Positions 11,772 to 22,952 of a stretch of 64,000 nucleotides of DNA are shown in pieces. A model generated the notes under the pieces. The model saw only the letters and a list, made by a program, of their open reading frames with translations, was not told the DNA's origin and ran no database searches. The stretch comes from Colocasia esculenta (Eukaryota; Streptophyta; Magnoliopsida; Alismatales; Araceae), in contig CM024753.1 in the NCBI GenBank assembly GCA_014218235.1, forward strand, positions 186,348,348 through 186,412,347, read 5' to 3'. The position numbers were made by a program, and so were the translations under genes. Each line of letters starts with the position of its first letter. Position 1 is the first letter of the stretch.

Positions 11772-13918
11772 TGATAGTAACGTAGCGTATCGAACGTTCG
11801 GATCGTGTCGTTGTATTTGTGGAGGCCAGTGTGTGGCCAATGACAGGTGTAGCAGGTGTTCCCACGCATTGTGGGCTTTGTGGGCCAGCAGTGTGGGCCT
11901 AAGGCACTCACTGGTTCACTGTCTGTGAATGCGACAGTGAGGGGTGTCGTGTTCAGAACATGATGGTCCTGAGTGTTGCGTTCATGGAACTGCTATGTGA
12001 GTCGACGTCTGCATGCGCGCCACATGTCGCGCACGGGGCAGAGCAGGCTGACGTCAGGGATGGGAAGGCGACAGTCATCTATGTCATCTTCAGGTCGCGA
12101 CGGTAGGCTACGTCGCATTCTTAACCGAGCTGTGTTTTAAGAGAACCTCCACCAGACAGAGCTTTTGCAAGCTTTGCTCGGCTAGGAGGGTTTTGTTACG
12201 AGATTTTCGGGCGATCCGAGCTGTTGGTCATCGTGTGGGCGTGTTCTCACCGCGAGGACACTTTGTGGAGTGGGAGAAATGTCGTGTGGGTCTCGTACCT
12301 CGCATTCTTCGCGGAGGTAGGGAGATTCCACTAGCTTTGATCCATGGATTGTGTATGCAATATGTTATTGGCTTTCCAAACAATAGATATCATGCTAGGG
12401 CACTCATTAAAGCATGTAAAATGGATAAAAACACTGGTTTACAGTGTCAAAGGGGGAGATCCGAAGAGGGGTCGTCGGATTACGGTTCCTGCCTGTGAAG
12501 GCGACGGACCCTTTGGTCGTGACCAGGTCGCGACAAGCCGACTTGTCGCGTTACGGTTTGCTATGGCGACATATCGGGGCGTCGCGTTCTAATTGGGACA
12601 TGTGACCCTGTCGCGTTAATAGCCTAGGGATTGTGTGTGTGTATAAATGTGAACGTATTTAACTGATTATTGTGCGTTGTGATGGATGGCAATGGTAAGC
12701 GGTGCATGAGCACCTATAGCGCTCGGGGAGCGTGTTGTGTGTGTGGTTTGCGTGGTGTTCACATGATTGACGTGGGGTTTCACATGGTTTGTGCGACGTG
12801 CACGTGGTTTGTGTGTGCATGACGAGTAGTACGACGCCTACCGTGGATAGCTTCTCAGTTGGGAGCCCCAGGTTTTGTGTGAGCCAGGCATGTGCGTGTG
12901 CTCGGGACTTGTCCCAATACTGGGTACCGTCGAGTTCTTGTTGTCTTCCTGAACATCCTTACTCTTGTGTAGAGTAGTACGTCCGGCTGAGGGAAAGACG
13001 ACAGTAGGACAGCGACTTGAGAGTTTGTGTTTGTCGCTTGTAGCGCGCTCGTAGTTGGGGGCGACGGGCACCAGTAGACGTACTGGGCCCCAGCTAGTCC
13101 TCTTTTCCAGTGCCTCACTTTAGGGAGCTCGAGCCAGAGTCCCTAAAGGTGCTAGGCATGGACCTGCGGGGTGTGTGACCTGCAGGCGTGGTGGTTTGGT
13201 TGGTCTCCATAGTTCTTTGGCTTTACTTGTGGTTGTGGAGCGGCAGCTGGACCTTTTATCCGTGGCTGCGAGACTGAGAGGTAGTCCTGTGTGGTTTGTC
13301 CGGGTCAATTACTGGTGTCGCGAGCCAGTCTATGTGACTCGAGTGTGGCATTTTCCTACTTTAGCACATACACCTGGTTGTGGTTTTGCAGTTTATTTAT
13401 TATTGTTGTTTAAGCGGCAGGCGGTAAGTGATATTTACAGCTTTAATTCCTTCTAGATAATTCTTTAAATTGCTAGCGTAGCTTCCTGCTTTACTACTTA
13501 TGTTGGTTTGCTCGGTTTCTAGGGGAGTTTCCCTACTGAGCCAGTGACTCGAGAGGCTCACCCCTACCCCTTCCAGGTGAAGGAGAGCAGGAGATTTCGC
13601 ACCCGTCATCTAGGTTTGAGCCACACCGTAGTGGAGGGTCTGCATCACCAACAGTGTAATTTTCTTTTCTTTTGTACGCCTCTGGGTATGCCCTAGGTTG
13701 TTGTTGTACTAGTATGGTTACAGTTGAGACATTGGCTATGTTTATTTCATGTAAATATTTGTGAGATTGGCAATCTTATATATATTTGAGCTATTTCCTT
13801 TATATTTCTCCGGACTTGTGAATGGTATCCCTAGCGAGGATTCGGCCCGATCGCGGGAGGCGGAGTCGTGTCAGGCTTGTTATTAGGTTAACGGGTCTGA
13901 ACGACGAGGACCATCACA
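11772..13918 (+). repeat. E2 3' LTR
   Basis: A 2147-bp LTR starting TGATAGTAACG and ending CATCACA, homologous along its whole length to 4780-6918. This copy retains better-preserved motifs than the 5' copy, for example a perfect GTCGCGAC palindrome at 12527-12534 and GTCGCGTTA at 12545-12553 and 12610-12618, where the 5' copy shows TpG/CpA decay. Confidence 0.9.
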
Positions 13919-15069
13919 ATTGGTCTCCACAGTTCTTTGGCTTACGTGGTGTTGTGGTGGAGTCGCAGTTAGACTTTCTATCCATGGCTGCGAGACTGAG
14001 AGGTGGTTCTCGTATTTGTTAGACCAGGTTGGATATTGGCATCATGAACCAGTAGTCTTTACCCGAGTGATGGCGTTGCTCCTTCTGACTTGAGTTACTA
14101 GTAGTTATGGTTTTGAGTTGTGTTACTGGTTGTTGTGTTTACTGATTATAGTTTCTTACTTGTTGGTCGTGCAAGGCTTCTAGTTGCGCAGTGGTACGGT
14201 TGTGGTTCTGTCGTGGTACCTTCTGGTTTTAAGTACATGTACCCTTATTGGGTAGCTGGTCGTTGTGGCATGTCGTGTGTCAGTTTTAGGTGTTGTTGTG
14301 GAGCTGTGCTTCGTGGAGGTCGTGTTGTGTGACCTTCCACTTGTCGTGTTCTTACTCTTCTATAGGTAGTCCTCCGATATGTTTCATTATTCTAGTGTGT
14401 AGTGAACTGGCTCTTTAATGTCAATCCCATTATCTTTTGTTGGTGGTTTACCTGTGTGGCTAGTGGCTTACTCATTTCGGTTACTATGGTGGGCATGTGT
14501 TTCTGCACTAGTCATGTTGTTCCCTTTATTTTCCGTAAATTATGTTAGCAAGTGTGTTTATGTTTAAATGTAATTTAATTATGTTTATTGCGAGCATGTC
14601 TTTACTTGAGTAGTTCTACTGTCAGTGTTACCAGTGAGACCCTGAGTGGTGGAGGTGCTACTCCTCTGTGCAGTTTCTAGTTGTTGTTTTTCTTTTTGTG
14701 AGATCCCTACTGAGCCTGTGACTTTTTGAGACTATAGCTCTTTACAGGTGTTAGCAGTGTGCTTGGTTTGCAGAGGCGTTGTGACGAACTTGTACCACCA
14801 GCAGTTGAGTTGTAGTTGTTCTGTGAGCTTTTTCTCTCTTGGGGTATGCCCTAGGTAGTTGTACTTTTCTCTTGGACATGTAATAATGTATTGAGACAGT
14901 ATAATTTATTGTAAATGAGCATTAGTACACATACCTATACTCTTGTGGTTGTCTTTTATATTATTACTGGACACTTGTATGAGCTATTCCTGAAGAGACT
15001 TCAGTCTGTTCGCGGGAGGTGGGTCTAGATATGGAGCCTTATTGGGCATAAATATCCAGGGTCACTATA
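13919..15069 (+). repeat. L0: right piece of the older E2-like LTR
   Basis: The sequence resumes at TTGGTCTCCACAGTTCTTTGG, the position in the LTR where E2 inserted, and continues through GCTGCGAGACTGAGAGG, the GTGACTCGAGTG-like region, GGGTATGCCCTAGG (about 14842) and an end resembling the family terminus (TTCGCGGGAGGTGGG at about 15009, then GGGTCACTATA). It is more divergent than the E2 LTRs. No primer site follows, so the element interior is missing: L0 may be a solo LTR or a truncated element. Confidence 0.65.
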
Positions 15070-15110
15070 ATGTTGCCCTGGCATTTTTCGGTCGCCATGC
15101 ATAGAGGGCG

Positions 15111-15230
15111 ATGGCGGCACCACCACCCATTCACAAAGGGTGGAAAGCCATCCATTATTTGTGCCCAGCCGACCCCACTAATCAGCCCTACTCCTTCGGT
15201 GCCTCCACCTCCATCTTCAACGCAGACATC
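15111..15230 (+). pseudogene. COBRA-like (COBL7-11 type) gene fragment
   Basis: A short open stretch translates to a peptide containing ADPTNQPYSF, then STSIFNADIVALKAW and DFPNGIVMS. I recognise the pattern (D-P-x-x-Q-P-Y-x-F-x-[AS]-[ST]...N...LKAW) as the segment of plant COBRA-like GPI-anchored cell-wall proteins just after their first conserved region. Only about 40 codons match; the rest of 15070-15449 is not clearly the same gene. There is no start codon context, intron or domain completeness, so it is a captured or relict fragment. The family call rests on memory of the motif, not on a search. Confidence 0.45.
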
Positions 15231-15449
15231 GTCGCCCTTAAGGCCTGGTCCCACCACGTCGACTTCCCTAATGGCATCGTCATGTCTCCTCTAACCCCAT
15301 CGTCCTCTCTAGTGGCTCCCCCTTCCCCACCATCATCGATCCGAGGGCACCTCCCTCTTCGATCGAGCGGCTCCTCCCAATGTAGCATGGAGTGGCAGAA
15401 GTCGGCTCGGAGAATGTTGGTCTGGTAGTCGAGGGCTCCCTTAGGTCGC

Positions 15450-16457
15450 TGTAACACTCCGGTGTTTTGGGCCGTGTTTTACCCTTCTTGGCATTGTTCT
15501 TAGGATTATGACAGATCGAGGAGTCATGTTCTGAACACGAAGAGATCTGTACCTTCTGGTTATGAAGGCGACGACCCCCGTGTCGTGTTCCTATTGTCTA
15601 TAGCTGGTATGCCACATGTCCCCACGCATGTGTGTGAAGGCGACATGCCAGGTGCCGCGCTCACCTAAGGTACATGCTGGCGTAACATGTGGTCTGGAGA
15701 TTGTCTGTCTATTAGGAGACCTGTCGGAACTTTTAAGAAGGCGACAATGTGCCTGTCATGTTCTGTTAAGAACGTGATGCGCTCCTTGTCGCCACCTCAG
15801 TCCTGAGACCTTAAGGCTTGCAGGCATCTCTTTTTTCCTCTTTCTCCTTCTTTCTCCTCCTTTCTTTCCCTCCTTGTGATGGAGGAGCTTCATCCCTCCC
15901 TCTCAGATGCTTTGGGCATGGTGGAGGTGTCGACGTGCTCATGGCGGAGCGTTGGAGCGGTGTGGAGCGAGGAGGAGATGGCCATTTCGATGTGAAGGGC
16001 CCCAACGGATCCAGCTCTTCAATTTCAAGTAGGGATCTCTTGCTCTCTTACTGTCTTGAGAGATGGAGCTTGGTTTTGAGCTATCCTTCCCGTGCTTGTG
16101 GGTTTTCTAGTGGGTTTGCATGAGTGGATGCTTTCTGGTGGTGCTCCTTCTTTGTGTAGCTTCGTTCCTTGTGGGTTGTGGGAGAGGAGAGGTGGTGTTG
16201 GTGCCCCTCAAGCCTTCTTTTCCATTGCATGGTGTGTGCTCTGCTTCCTCTCCCTTTCTGTGGATGTTTTGTGGCTTGGGAACCCATGGGTTGGTCCCCC
16301 TTCTGGGTTTGGGTTTCTATATAATATCACAATAAGTTGGCTATCGTGATATCAGAAGAAGGCGATGGGGACCCTGTCACGTTCTAGTGGCGACAGGGTG
16401 GACGTCGCGTTCCCCTTCTACCTTTCTGTTTCCTGTTTCCGGATTTGGTAGGAGTAG
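15450..16457 (+). repeat. S1 solo LTR, part 1 of 3
   Basis: S1 starts TGTAACACTCC, preceded by GTCGC (15445-15449); its end at 38103 is followed by GCCGC (38104-38108), a target duplication with one mismatch. Joined without E3 and E4 it is about 3.1 kb and matches the E4 LTR family along parts 2 and 3. No internal domain is attached, so it is a solo LTR. This part contains CT-rich sequence (15820-15870) and GTCGCG/GCGACA motifs at about 15565-15800 and 16360-16415. It ends at the E3 insertion. Confidence 0.75.
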
Positions 16458-17011
16458 TGTAGTACCCCAGAAAAATCATTAATTAGAAAATATAGGTAAA
16501 TTGAAATTTTGTCAATTAATAAATTCAAACTAGTTAAAAAAGGTACGCATCATTATTGCGTCCATATAAACCCATATAAAAATTTCGTAAAAATAGTAGT
16601 TATACTTTAAATAATATTCTCTAATGACTCATCAAGAAATTTGGGTATAGAAAAATCATTTGAACTAAGTTTAAGAATTATTGCGACTTAGTATCGTAAT
16701 TAAAGGATAAGTCGGAGAACTATTATTATATACTCCAAAGTGAATTATAAATCAAAATAAACACATGGGTAGACTTTAAATAATGTGTATTGATAGCCCA
16801 TTATGAGAATTGTACCAATGGGCAATTTTTGCCCATGAATAAGTTCTCTAATATAAAAGGGAAAATTAAAACCCATTAAGTATTTGGGTTAAGTACAAGT
16901 GATCCATCCATGGGATATTGGGTCAAAAGCAAGAGTTCAAATGATGGATGAGAAATAAATAGGATTAAATTCGTGGCTAAATTAATGGTAAATTAAAAAG
17001 GGTAAGAAAAT

Positions 17012-17572
17012 TAGGGGTGTCAATTGGACCGGGCTGGCCCGGAGGCCCGCAAGCCCGGCCCGGTTTTAACCGGGCTTGGGCCGAGAAAATAAGCCCGTTA
17101 AAATTTTTTGGCCCGGCCCGGCCCGGTCCGGAAAAAAATAGGGCCGGGCTTGGGCTTTGTGAGGCCCGGCCCGGTCGGCCCGCCGGCCCGAAAAACATAA
17201 ATATAATTTATATTAAGTATGAATTTTATATTTAGAAAAAGAATTATATGTATTTTTTCTACAATAAATCTACTCAAAAACATAATCTTTTACAAGTTAA
17301 ATGTTAATATAGATATAATTAAAAAATATATTATTTTTTATAGATATATTATAGTAGATATATTAAAATTATATATTATATAAATAAAAATAATATTTTT
17401 TTCCGGGCTTTCGGGCCAGGCCGGGCTTTTTCGGGGCTTTCCTGGGCCGGGCCGGGCCACCCATACCGGACCTAACCCCGGGCCTGGGCCGGGCCCGGGC
17501 CGGCTTTTAAAAAATCGGGCCTAGGCCGGGCCTAGCAAGGCCCGGTCCAGGCCCGGCCCATTGACACCCCTA
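17012..17572 (+). mobile_element. hAT-type MITE, 561 bp
   Basis: Terminal inverted repeats TAGGGGTGTCAA and TTGACACCCCTA, extended by GGNCCGGGC-rich arms, flanked by a perfect 8-bp duplication AAGAAAAT (17004-17011 and 17573-17580). The second E3 LTR has the uninterrupted site with one AAGAAAAT at 23506-23513. An 8-bp duplication fits the hAT superfamily. Both ends are arrays of GGCCCGG/CCGGGCC words around an AT-rich centre (about 17195-17400) with no coding capacity. Strand is arbitrary. Confidence 0.93.
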
Positions 17573-20242
17573 AAGAAAATCCCTTTAAAACTCATGTAAT
17601 TATCCTAAAAAGAGTCTTAACCCTAATCTAACTCAATAGGGCTCTATCCTAATCTAAAAAGGGAATTTAGATAAGAGGAAATAGGGATAAACATAGGAGA
17701 TTCATATTAAATAGGGAAATTTGTAACTATATTATCTCCTAATTAAAAAGGGGCAATTAAAGTATTAATATGACTCATATATATCTTAAAAGGAGTTCTA
17801 GACTTATCCTAATCCCTTAGCCACAAAATTGGAGTTCTCCCCATGCTAAATAGATGGATAAAGGCTAGACAAAAGAGAGATAAATATGGGAAATTCGTAG
17901 CTAGAAGAGAGGGAAGAGTTTTAAGGGTATAGGAGTCTTAAGAGCTCTCTTATTTCGTACCAACCCAACCCTAGGCCACTTCTGGAGTTTGGAGGATGAA
18001 GGAGAGAAGGCTTTGGACGTGGTGATCAAGGAGGAGAAGGCTAGGAATGAAGGGCTTCATCAAGTTCATCACATTTTCAAACCCTAGGAATCAAAGCGCT
18101 TAAAGGTAGGCAATCTCTCAAGAAAAAATAAATTAAGTTCGACCCTAGGTAGACTATGATCCCCTCTTGCAAAGCCCCATGTTTTCCCCAATTTCTATCA
18201 TGCCATGAATGAGTATTTCATGCCCAAAGTTCTGTGAAGAACATGTACCTGAACCTACATGTTCACCTTAAATCCATGCATCCACTTGATTTCGTGCTCT
18301 GGAACTTTTATCATAAATATTGATGGATGTTAGGAATCTAAAGAGCCTATTTTCCCCAATTTGTATCAAGTACCCTCTTCAAATTAAATCGAAATACATC
18401 ACTATGTATGATTTTAGGTCACTGAGAAGTAACCTATTCATAGCATGTCCATACCATGTCTATTCTCTAATTAATGGTTATTGTAGATGCCCCTGCATGT
18501 CTAATTTTATTTAAAAATTGATTTCATGATTTTTTGTTATGTATAAAAATTTATATGATTTTTGTAAGGGGACTGTGTCAAACCCTGGACTGTATGGACA
18601 GCAGCCCAAAGAGTTTTGTACAAGTTCCTGTGCTCGGGCTGACGTTCTGAGAACACGAGGACCCGATAGGTCGCGTTCTTAACCAAGTCGCTACAAGGAC
18701 CCTCGTCGCGTCCTTAACGCGACAGTGACCTGCATCGCGATCTCCTCGTCTTAACTGCCTGACCTGGATGCGCCGCCCTGACCTGTCGCGACGAGCCCTA
18801 GTCATCACGTTGGCGTCTTGGCTAGAACCAGAACACGTCAGCCGGCCCTGTCGCGGCCTGAACGAGACGCCAGCCGATGTCACGACCTGACTGTTGCATC
18901 CAGAAACCCTAATTTCCATGCAAACCTTGTTCATCAGGTCATTCCATCATTGTTTAATCCATGAAATGGAATGTTATGAACAGTAACGACCTGATAATAT
19001 ATAATGGGTATTAATTACTTGATTTCTATCAATTAAAAGATGTGTGCATGATTATTCTTGCTATCATGATTCTCTTACACATGCACACACTAAACATGAA
19101 TCTTCCCCATGAAATCTTACCACTCGATAATGTATCTGGAAATTAAGTGCAATTGTTCAAATAAATTTCCTATTATTTTAATGAACTTGTCTTCGTTTTA
19201 TTCGCTCGTTTTAAATATCGTTATCGTGTCCCTCTACCGTTGAGCACTCAAGGCATGACGGACAACTGTTTTGTACACACTTCTATATTGGCTTGGATGA
19301 CCTCTCCGATAGGAATACTCCTGACTGGACTAGGAACTCCTTATCAAGGCCTTCGTATGTCTCCTTGGTTTTGGCGGACGTCCATTACCGACGAGCGGGT
19401 TGTACCATCAACACCTATTTTACCCCTAGGGATCAGCATGATCCAATGGCCTTAGTTTGTTCCTTCTTACCTTGAGATCATGCCGGACCTCTGGCCTGTG
19501 TTCATGGCACGACTATTAGGCGGTTGTGACTTCTACCGGACTGTCGGCACATGACCGTGTGTGTCGTGCAACTGTTATTATTGCTCGTTTATCGTTGTTT
19601 TATGAATATGACCCTGTTCTCATCCACTAGCTCTACACTCTCATCTATTCATGTTCTCTTTATACTCTCGTCTATTCTTCAATTACTCTCATCTATTCTT
19701 GGTACTATATTTGGCCATCAAATTGATTGTCTAAGATAACAAACATGATCTATGCCAGGCAACATTATAAAGGGCCCGATCTGGTCCTGGGAGGTGTAAC
19801 CGAAAGGCTATTAACTCGCGGGGGTTTAATGATCAGGGTGTTAGGCATGCATCCAATGCAGGACTATCAAGATTTAATCTATGACAATCAATCAATCACA
19901 ATACTATAATCTCTCGGTTGACAAAATGTTCGACCAAACAAACGTTACATGCTATCACGACTAGTGCACTTTTGTGCAACCATACACGCTATCACGTTAT
20001 ATGGCCAATCCTTTATCATGCTAGTTTTGCATTATTCTTTTTGAATGTATTATCGCTCCCTTAGTATCGTTTGACATTACTCTCTTGACTATAACTGATT
20101 GTTCTCTCTAGTTATCCTACTTTACCGACATTAATCACTTAAAGCATACCTATTTACATGAGATATTAAGTCCTACTGAGTATTATTGCTTACCCTGCGC
20201 TATTTGTTATTTGTGTTTTTGAGGTATGTCAGATGATGACAT

Positions 20243-21659
20243 TGTAGACACCCGATTCTGGCTTACAAGTTGAACCATATTTCTTGTTATCTTGATAAGC
20301 CCTAAGTTGGTCATTCACCTTGATCCTACCATTAGCCTTGCTTTGAGCCCATTAAAAGCCCAAAATCTCATCCATTATCCTTTTACAAAGAGTCCACAAG
20401 TCTCATTGTCCATTATTCTCCTTTTTAATTGACCCATATTTTGAGAATATTCGATTTCCCTTAACGCGACGGGTCTGGGCGTCGCGTTAGCCTTATCACG
20501 CCCCCCCATGGCCGTCGCGATAGCCCATGCACATCCATGCTCGTGGCTTCAGAGTCGCACCCCTCCTGCCCGTCTCGTTCATCCCTATTGCGCCCCTATG
20601 ACCCGTCGCAACTACAACCGAGTGCGCTAGCCTCCGCAACCACCTCCTCTTTATCCTCTATTGGCCTTATCATCATCCCATGCAACCTCCCAACCCCCCT
20701 AAGCATGGTTTGAGGCTCCAGGACCCTTGGAGACCTCCTTAGGACTCTCCCATGCGATTTTCAATTAGAGTTATCCTCTCATTTTGGTCATTATCACTTG
20801 AAAACGGGATATTCTCTCTCCAACTCTATTTAAGCAAGGCCTCTCCTTCAGAGGAGGGGAGAGCCTGAATTTGCCACGAAGTGCTGCCGAAATCCCGTCA
20901 GACCTTGGAGTTAGCTCGTGGCCCTCTCTTCACCTCCCATTTTCTCATATCCTCCACATCAAGCTTTGCCCGTTTGATCATCCATGGAGCTTGGTGCGTG
21001 AGGAGGGCGGCTTCCACTTCCTTCTAAGGCTTTTGCATGAGCCAAGGATGCACACAATGTCAGGGAGTCGCCCCATACGGGGCTCTTTCCTTCCCTTTCT
21101 CTTCATTTCACTTTTCATGCATATTGTTATTTTCTTCTAGATAGGTTGCACTTCCCTTTTCCTCCCACGTTTTCCTACCATCCTAGGGGTTTAAAAACCA
21201 CCCCCAGGTTCGTTCCCTCCATGCTCCCTCCTCTTGTTTCATATATGAATAGCTACTACACTTAATATGTTCTAACAGGGTTTTTCTTTGTGGTTTTCAT
21301 TGTTTTGGCAGGCACACAAGACAATATCAACGAGGGGCTCTTGTCTTCTGGCTGACCGGAGGATAGGAAGAAGGTCCAGCCAATTTTCTCCTGCACTATA
21401 GAGAACGCGGCCTAGGAGGGCGTCGCGACAAGGCTAACGCGCCCTGGTTGGGCGTCGTGACATCAGGCCCATCGCAACGGGATGACCCGTCGCGATCTCA
21501 GTGAGTGCCTCTATTCTCTTTCCTTTTCCTAGCGTAGTTAGCCTATCTAATTCTTATTAGTGGCAGCTATCTAGGTGGCGATCACATTCCTTATTTCCCT
21601 ACTTCTAGTTTTGATACTTTGTTGCGTGTTTTGAGGGGGTGCACAACCCCGTGATTACA
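20243..21659 (+). mobile_element. S2: solo LTR, 1417 bp, inside the E3 5' LTR
   Basis: The sequence runs from TGTAGACACCC to GTGATTACA and is flanked by GACAT on both sides (20238-20242 and 21660-21664). The matching position of the 3' LTR near 26159-26170 reads uninterrupted with one GACAT. TG...CA ends, a 5-bp duplication and no interior identify a solo LTR. A TATA-like TATTTAAG is at 20827-20834. GTCGCG-type motifs are frequent at 20462-20610 and 21400-21505, including the perfect inverted repeat TAACGCGAC (20462-20470) and GTCGCGTTA (20481-20489). Confidence 0.93.
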
Positions 21660-21983
21660 GACATTACACACACCAACAGAATGGACTAGAGTGATGAGCG
21701 ACCTGGAGTCGTAGCAATGGAATGGCCTTAGTATCATAGAGTCTAGATAGATATTTGCTTAAATATCCTTTCCAATGTAATAATGTCTTTGAGCCCTATG
21801 TATTGGCTCAGAATTAGCGGTTGTAATAGTTTAGGTGATTTATCAATAAAATGAAGAGTTTATTGTAATTATTATTTATTAGTTGCTCTGATATTTGCGA
21901 TTGAACGCACAATTTACGTTACCATATACTTTGCTCACGTCTCCCCGATTTATTCCGCTGCTAAATTGGCGGGGCGTGACATT

Positions 21984-21996
21984 TGGTATCAGAGCC
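21984..21996 (+). other. E3 primer binding site
   Basis: TGGTATCAGAGCC two bases after the LTR end; a perfect initiator-Met-tRNA type site. Confidence 0.95.
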
Positions 21997-22290
21997 TAGG
22001 ATGTCCTTATTTGGATATTTTAAGTCTAGGATGTTCTAGTTGAACTACCATGACACGTGTCTAAGTCAACCACCATACCTATGTGAGGATTGGGTAGAAC
22101 CATGGTTAAGATTTAAATATATACATATATACATATATCATCTTAATGTTACTATAGTATCCTAATGCCAACCTTATTCTTGAAGGAACTCTTAATGAAC
22201 GCCAAACATACGCCACTGCAAGACAAAATGAGGTCGACTTAAAAGCTAGTTCGGGCATGTCAGAAGGCCACCCAACTACTAGAAGAAGAC

Positions 22291-22746
22291 TTGAGGATGA
22301 CCAAAAAATTTAGAAAGATGACCAACAAGAATGGAAAAGGAAGACACCAACATGGCAAGAAGGAAAACACACAAAAGAAACTTAGCAAGAATTTTTACAA
22401 GATCTTCGGCATTCATTGTAGTAAGTCGGGACATGTGGCCAAGGAATGTTGGCGAAGCGTTGGTGCATGTCTACGTTGTGGCGATTTGGAGCATCAAATG
22501 CGAGACTGCTCTCTTCTAAAGGAACCATCCACTAACACAAAAGATCTCAATTCTATGACAAAAGAGAACTAACCAAACGGTGATAAGAGAAAAATAAAGG
22601 ATAAGAAGGATGACGGGTAATTAGCCCTTATTCACAAAAGACGATGCAAGCACTGCAATAGGATGGGCCACATATTGGAGGATTGATGGAGGAAGCTAGG
22701 AAAATGTTTAAGATGTGGCAGCCCAGACCACAAGATTAGAGACTGC
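22291..22746 (+). pseudogene. E3 gag remnant with duplicated zinc-knuckle pair
   Basis: One frame covers a basic Lys-rich region and four CCHC zinc knuckles arranged as two pairs. The first pair is at 22408-22509: knuckle 1 has lost its first Cys (Gly in its place), and knuckle 2 (C-X2-C-X4-H-X4-C) is intact. The second pair is at 22645-22746 in the same frame, 237 nt later: knuckle 3 has a stop at its last Cys, and knuckle 4 is intact. Between them is a stop at 22570. Each pair looks like the two-knuckle nucleocapsid of E6 (C-K-H-C...C-x-x-C-G-S). I see no convincing capsid domain upstream. Confidence 0.75.
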
Positions 22747-22935
22747 CCACAAATAAAGAATCAACGTCAGGAAGAATCAAAACAATCAGCCACACTGGAA
22801 GCCTTGGTGCAACCCTCTCCAAATCAAGAAGTGGGAACCGTGGAAGGTACCTCTGAACTCACAATGATTAATACCTTTTACAATAAACGATTCATATGTA
22901 ACCGAAGGAGTCATGGAATTTGGGGACCAAGATCT

Positions 22936-22952
22936 TTTTAAGAGGGGGAGGA
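22936..22952 (+). other. E3 polypurine tract
   Basis: AAGAGGGGGAGGA directly precedes the 3' LTR start at 22953, as expected for the plus-strand primer. Confidence 0.85.

Larger units (their letters stand above)
4780..13918 (+). mobile_element. E2: complete but decayed Ty3/gypsy chromovirus (Tekay-like)
   Basis: A 9.1-kb element with two LTRs (4780-6918 and 11772-13918), a PBS at 6921, gag, protease, RT, RNase H, integrase and a chromodomain-like C-terminus in that order. The flanks give a near-perfect 5-bp target duplication: GTTGG (4775-4779) and ATTGG (13919-13923). The host sequence is an older LTR of the same family (L0). Several changes are C-to-T type at CpG (for example Arg to stop in the integrase), which fits a long-methylated copy. 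It cannot encode working proteins. Confidence 0.92.
16458..21981 (+). repeat. E3 5' LTR (with two insertions)
   Basis: Aligned by eye with 22953-26487, this LTR differs mainly by two clean insertions: the MITE at 17012-17572 and the solo LTR S2 at 20243-21659. Its 18630-18890 section is rich in TCGCG/CGCGAC motifs, including GTCGCGT at 18705-18711 facing ACGCGAC at 18717-18723. Many of these CpGs are changed to TpG or CpA in the 3' copy at 24590-24800. Confidence 0.9.

Noticed and set aside
16977..17283. Pro/Gly/Arg-rich frames at the GGCCCG arrays
   Set aside because: They come from the low-complexity ends of the MITE.
20871..21140. An 89-codon frame in S2 as a small gene
   Set aside because: It lies downstream of the S2 TATA-like box in what should be the LTR transcript leader and matches no family I know.
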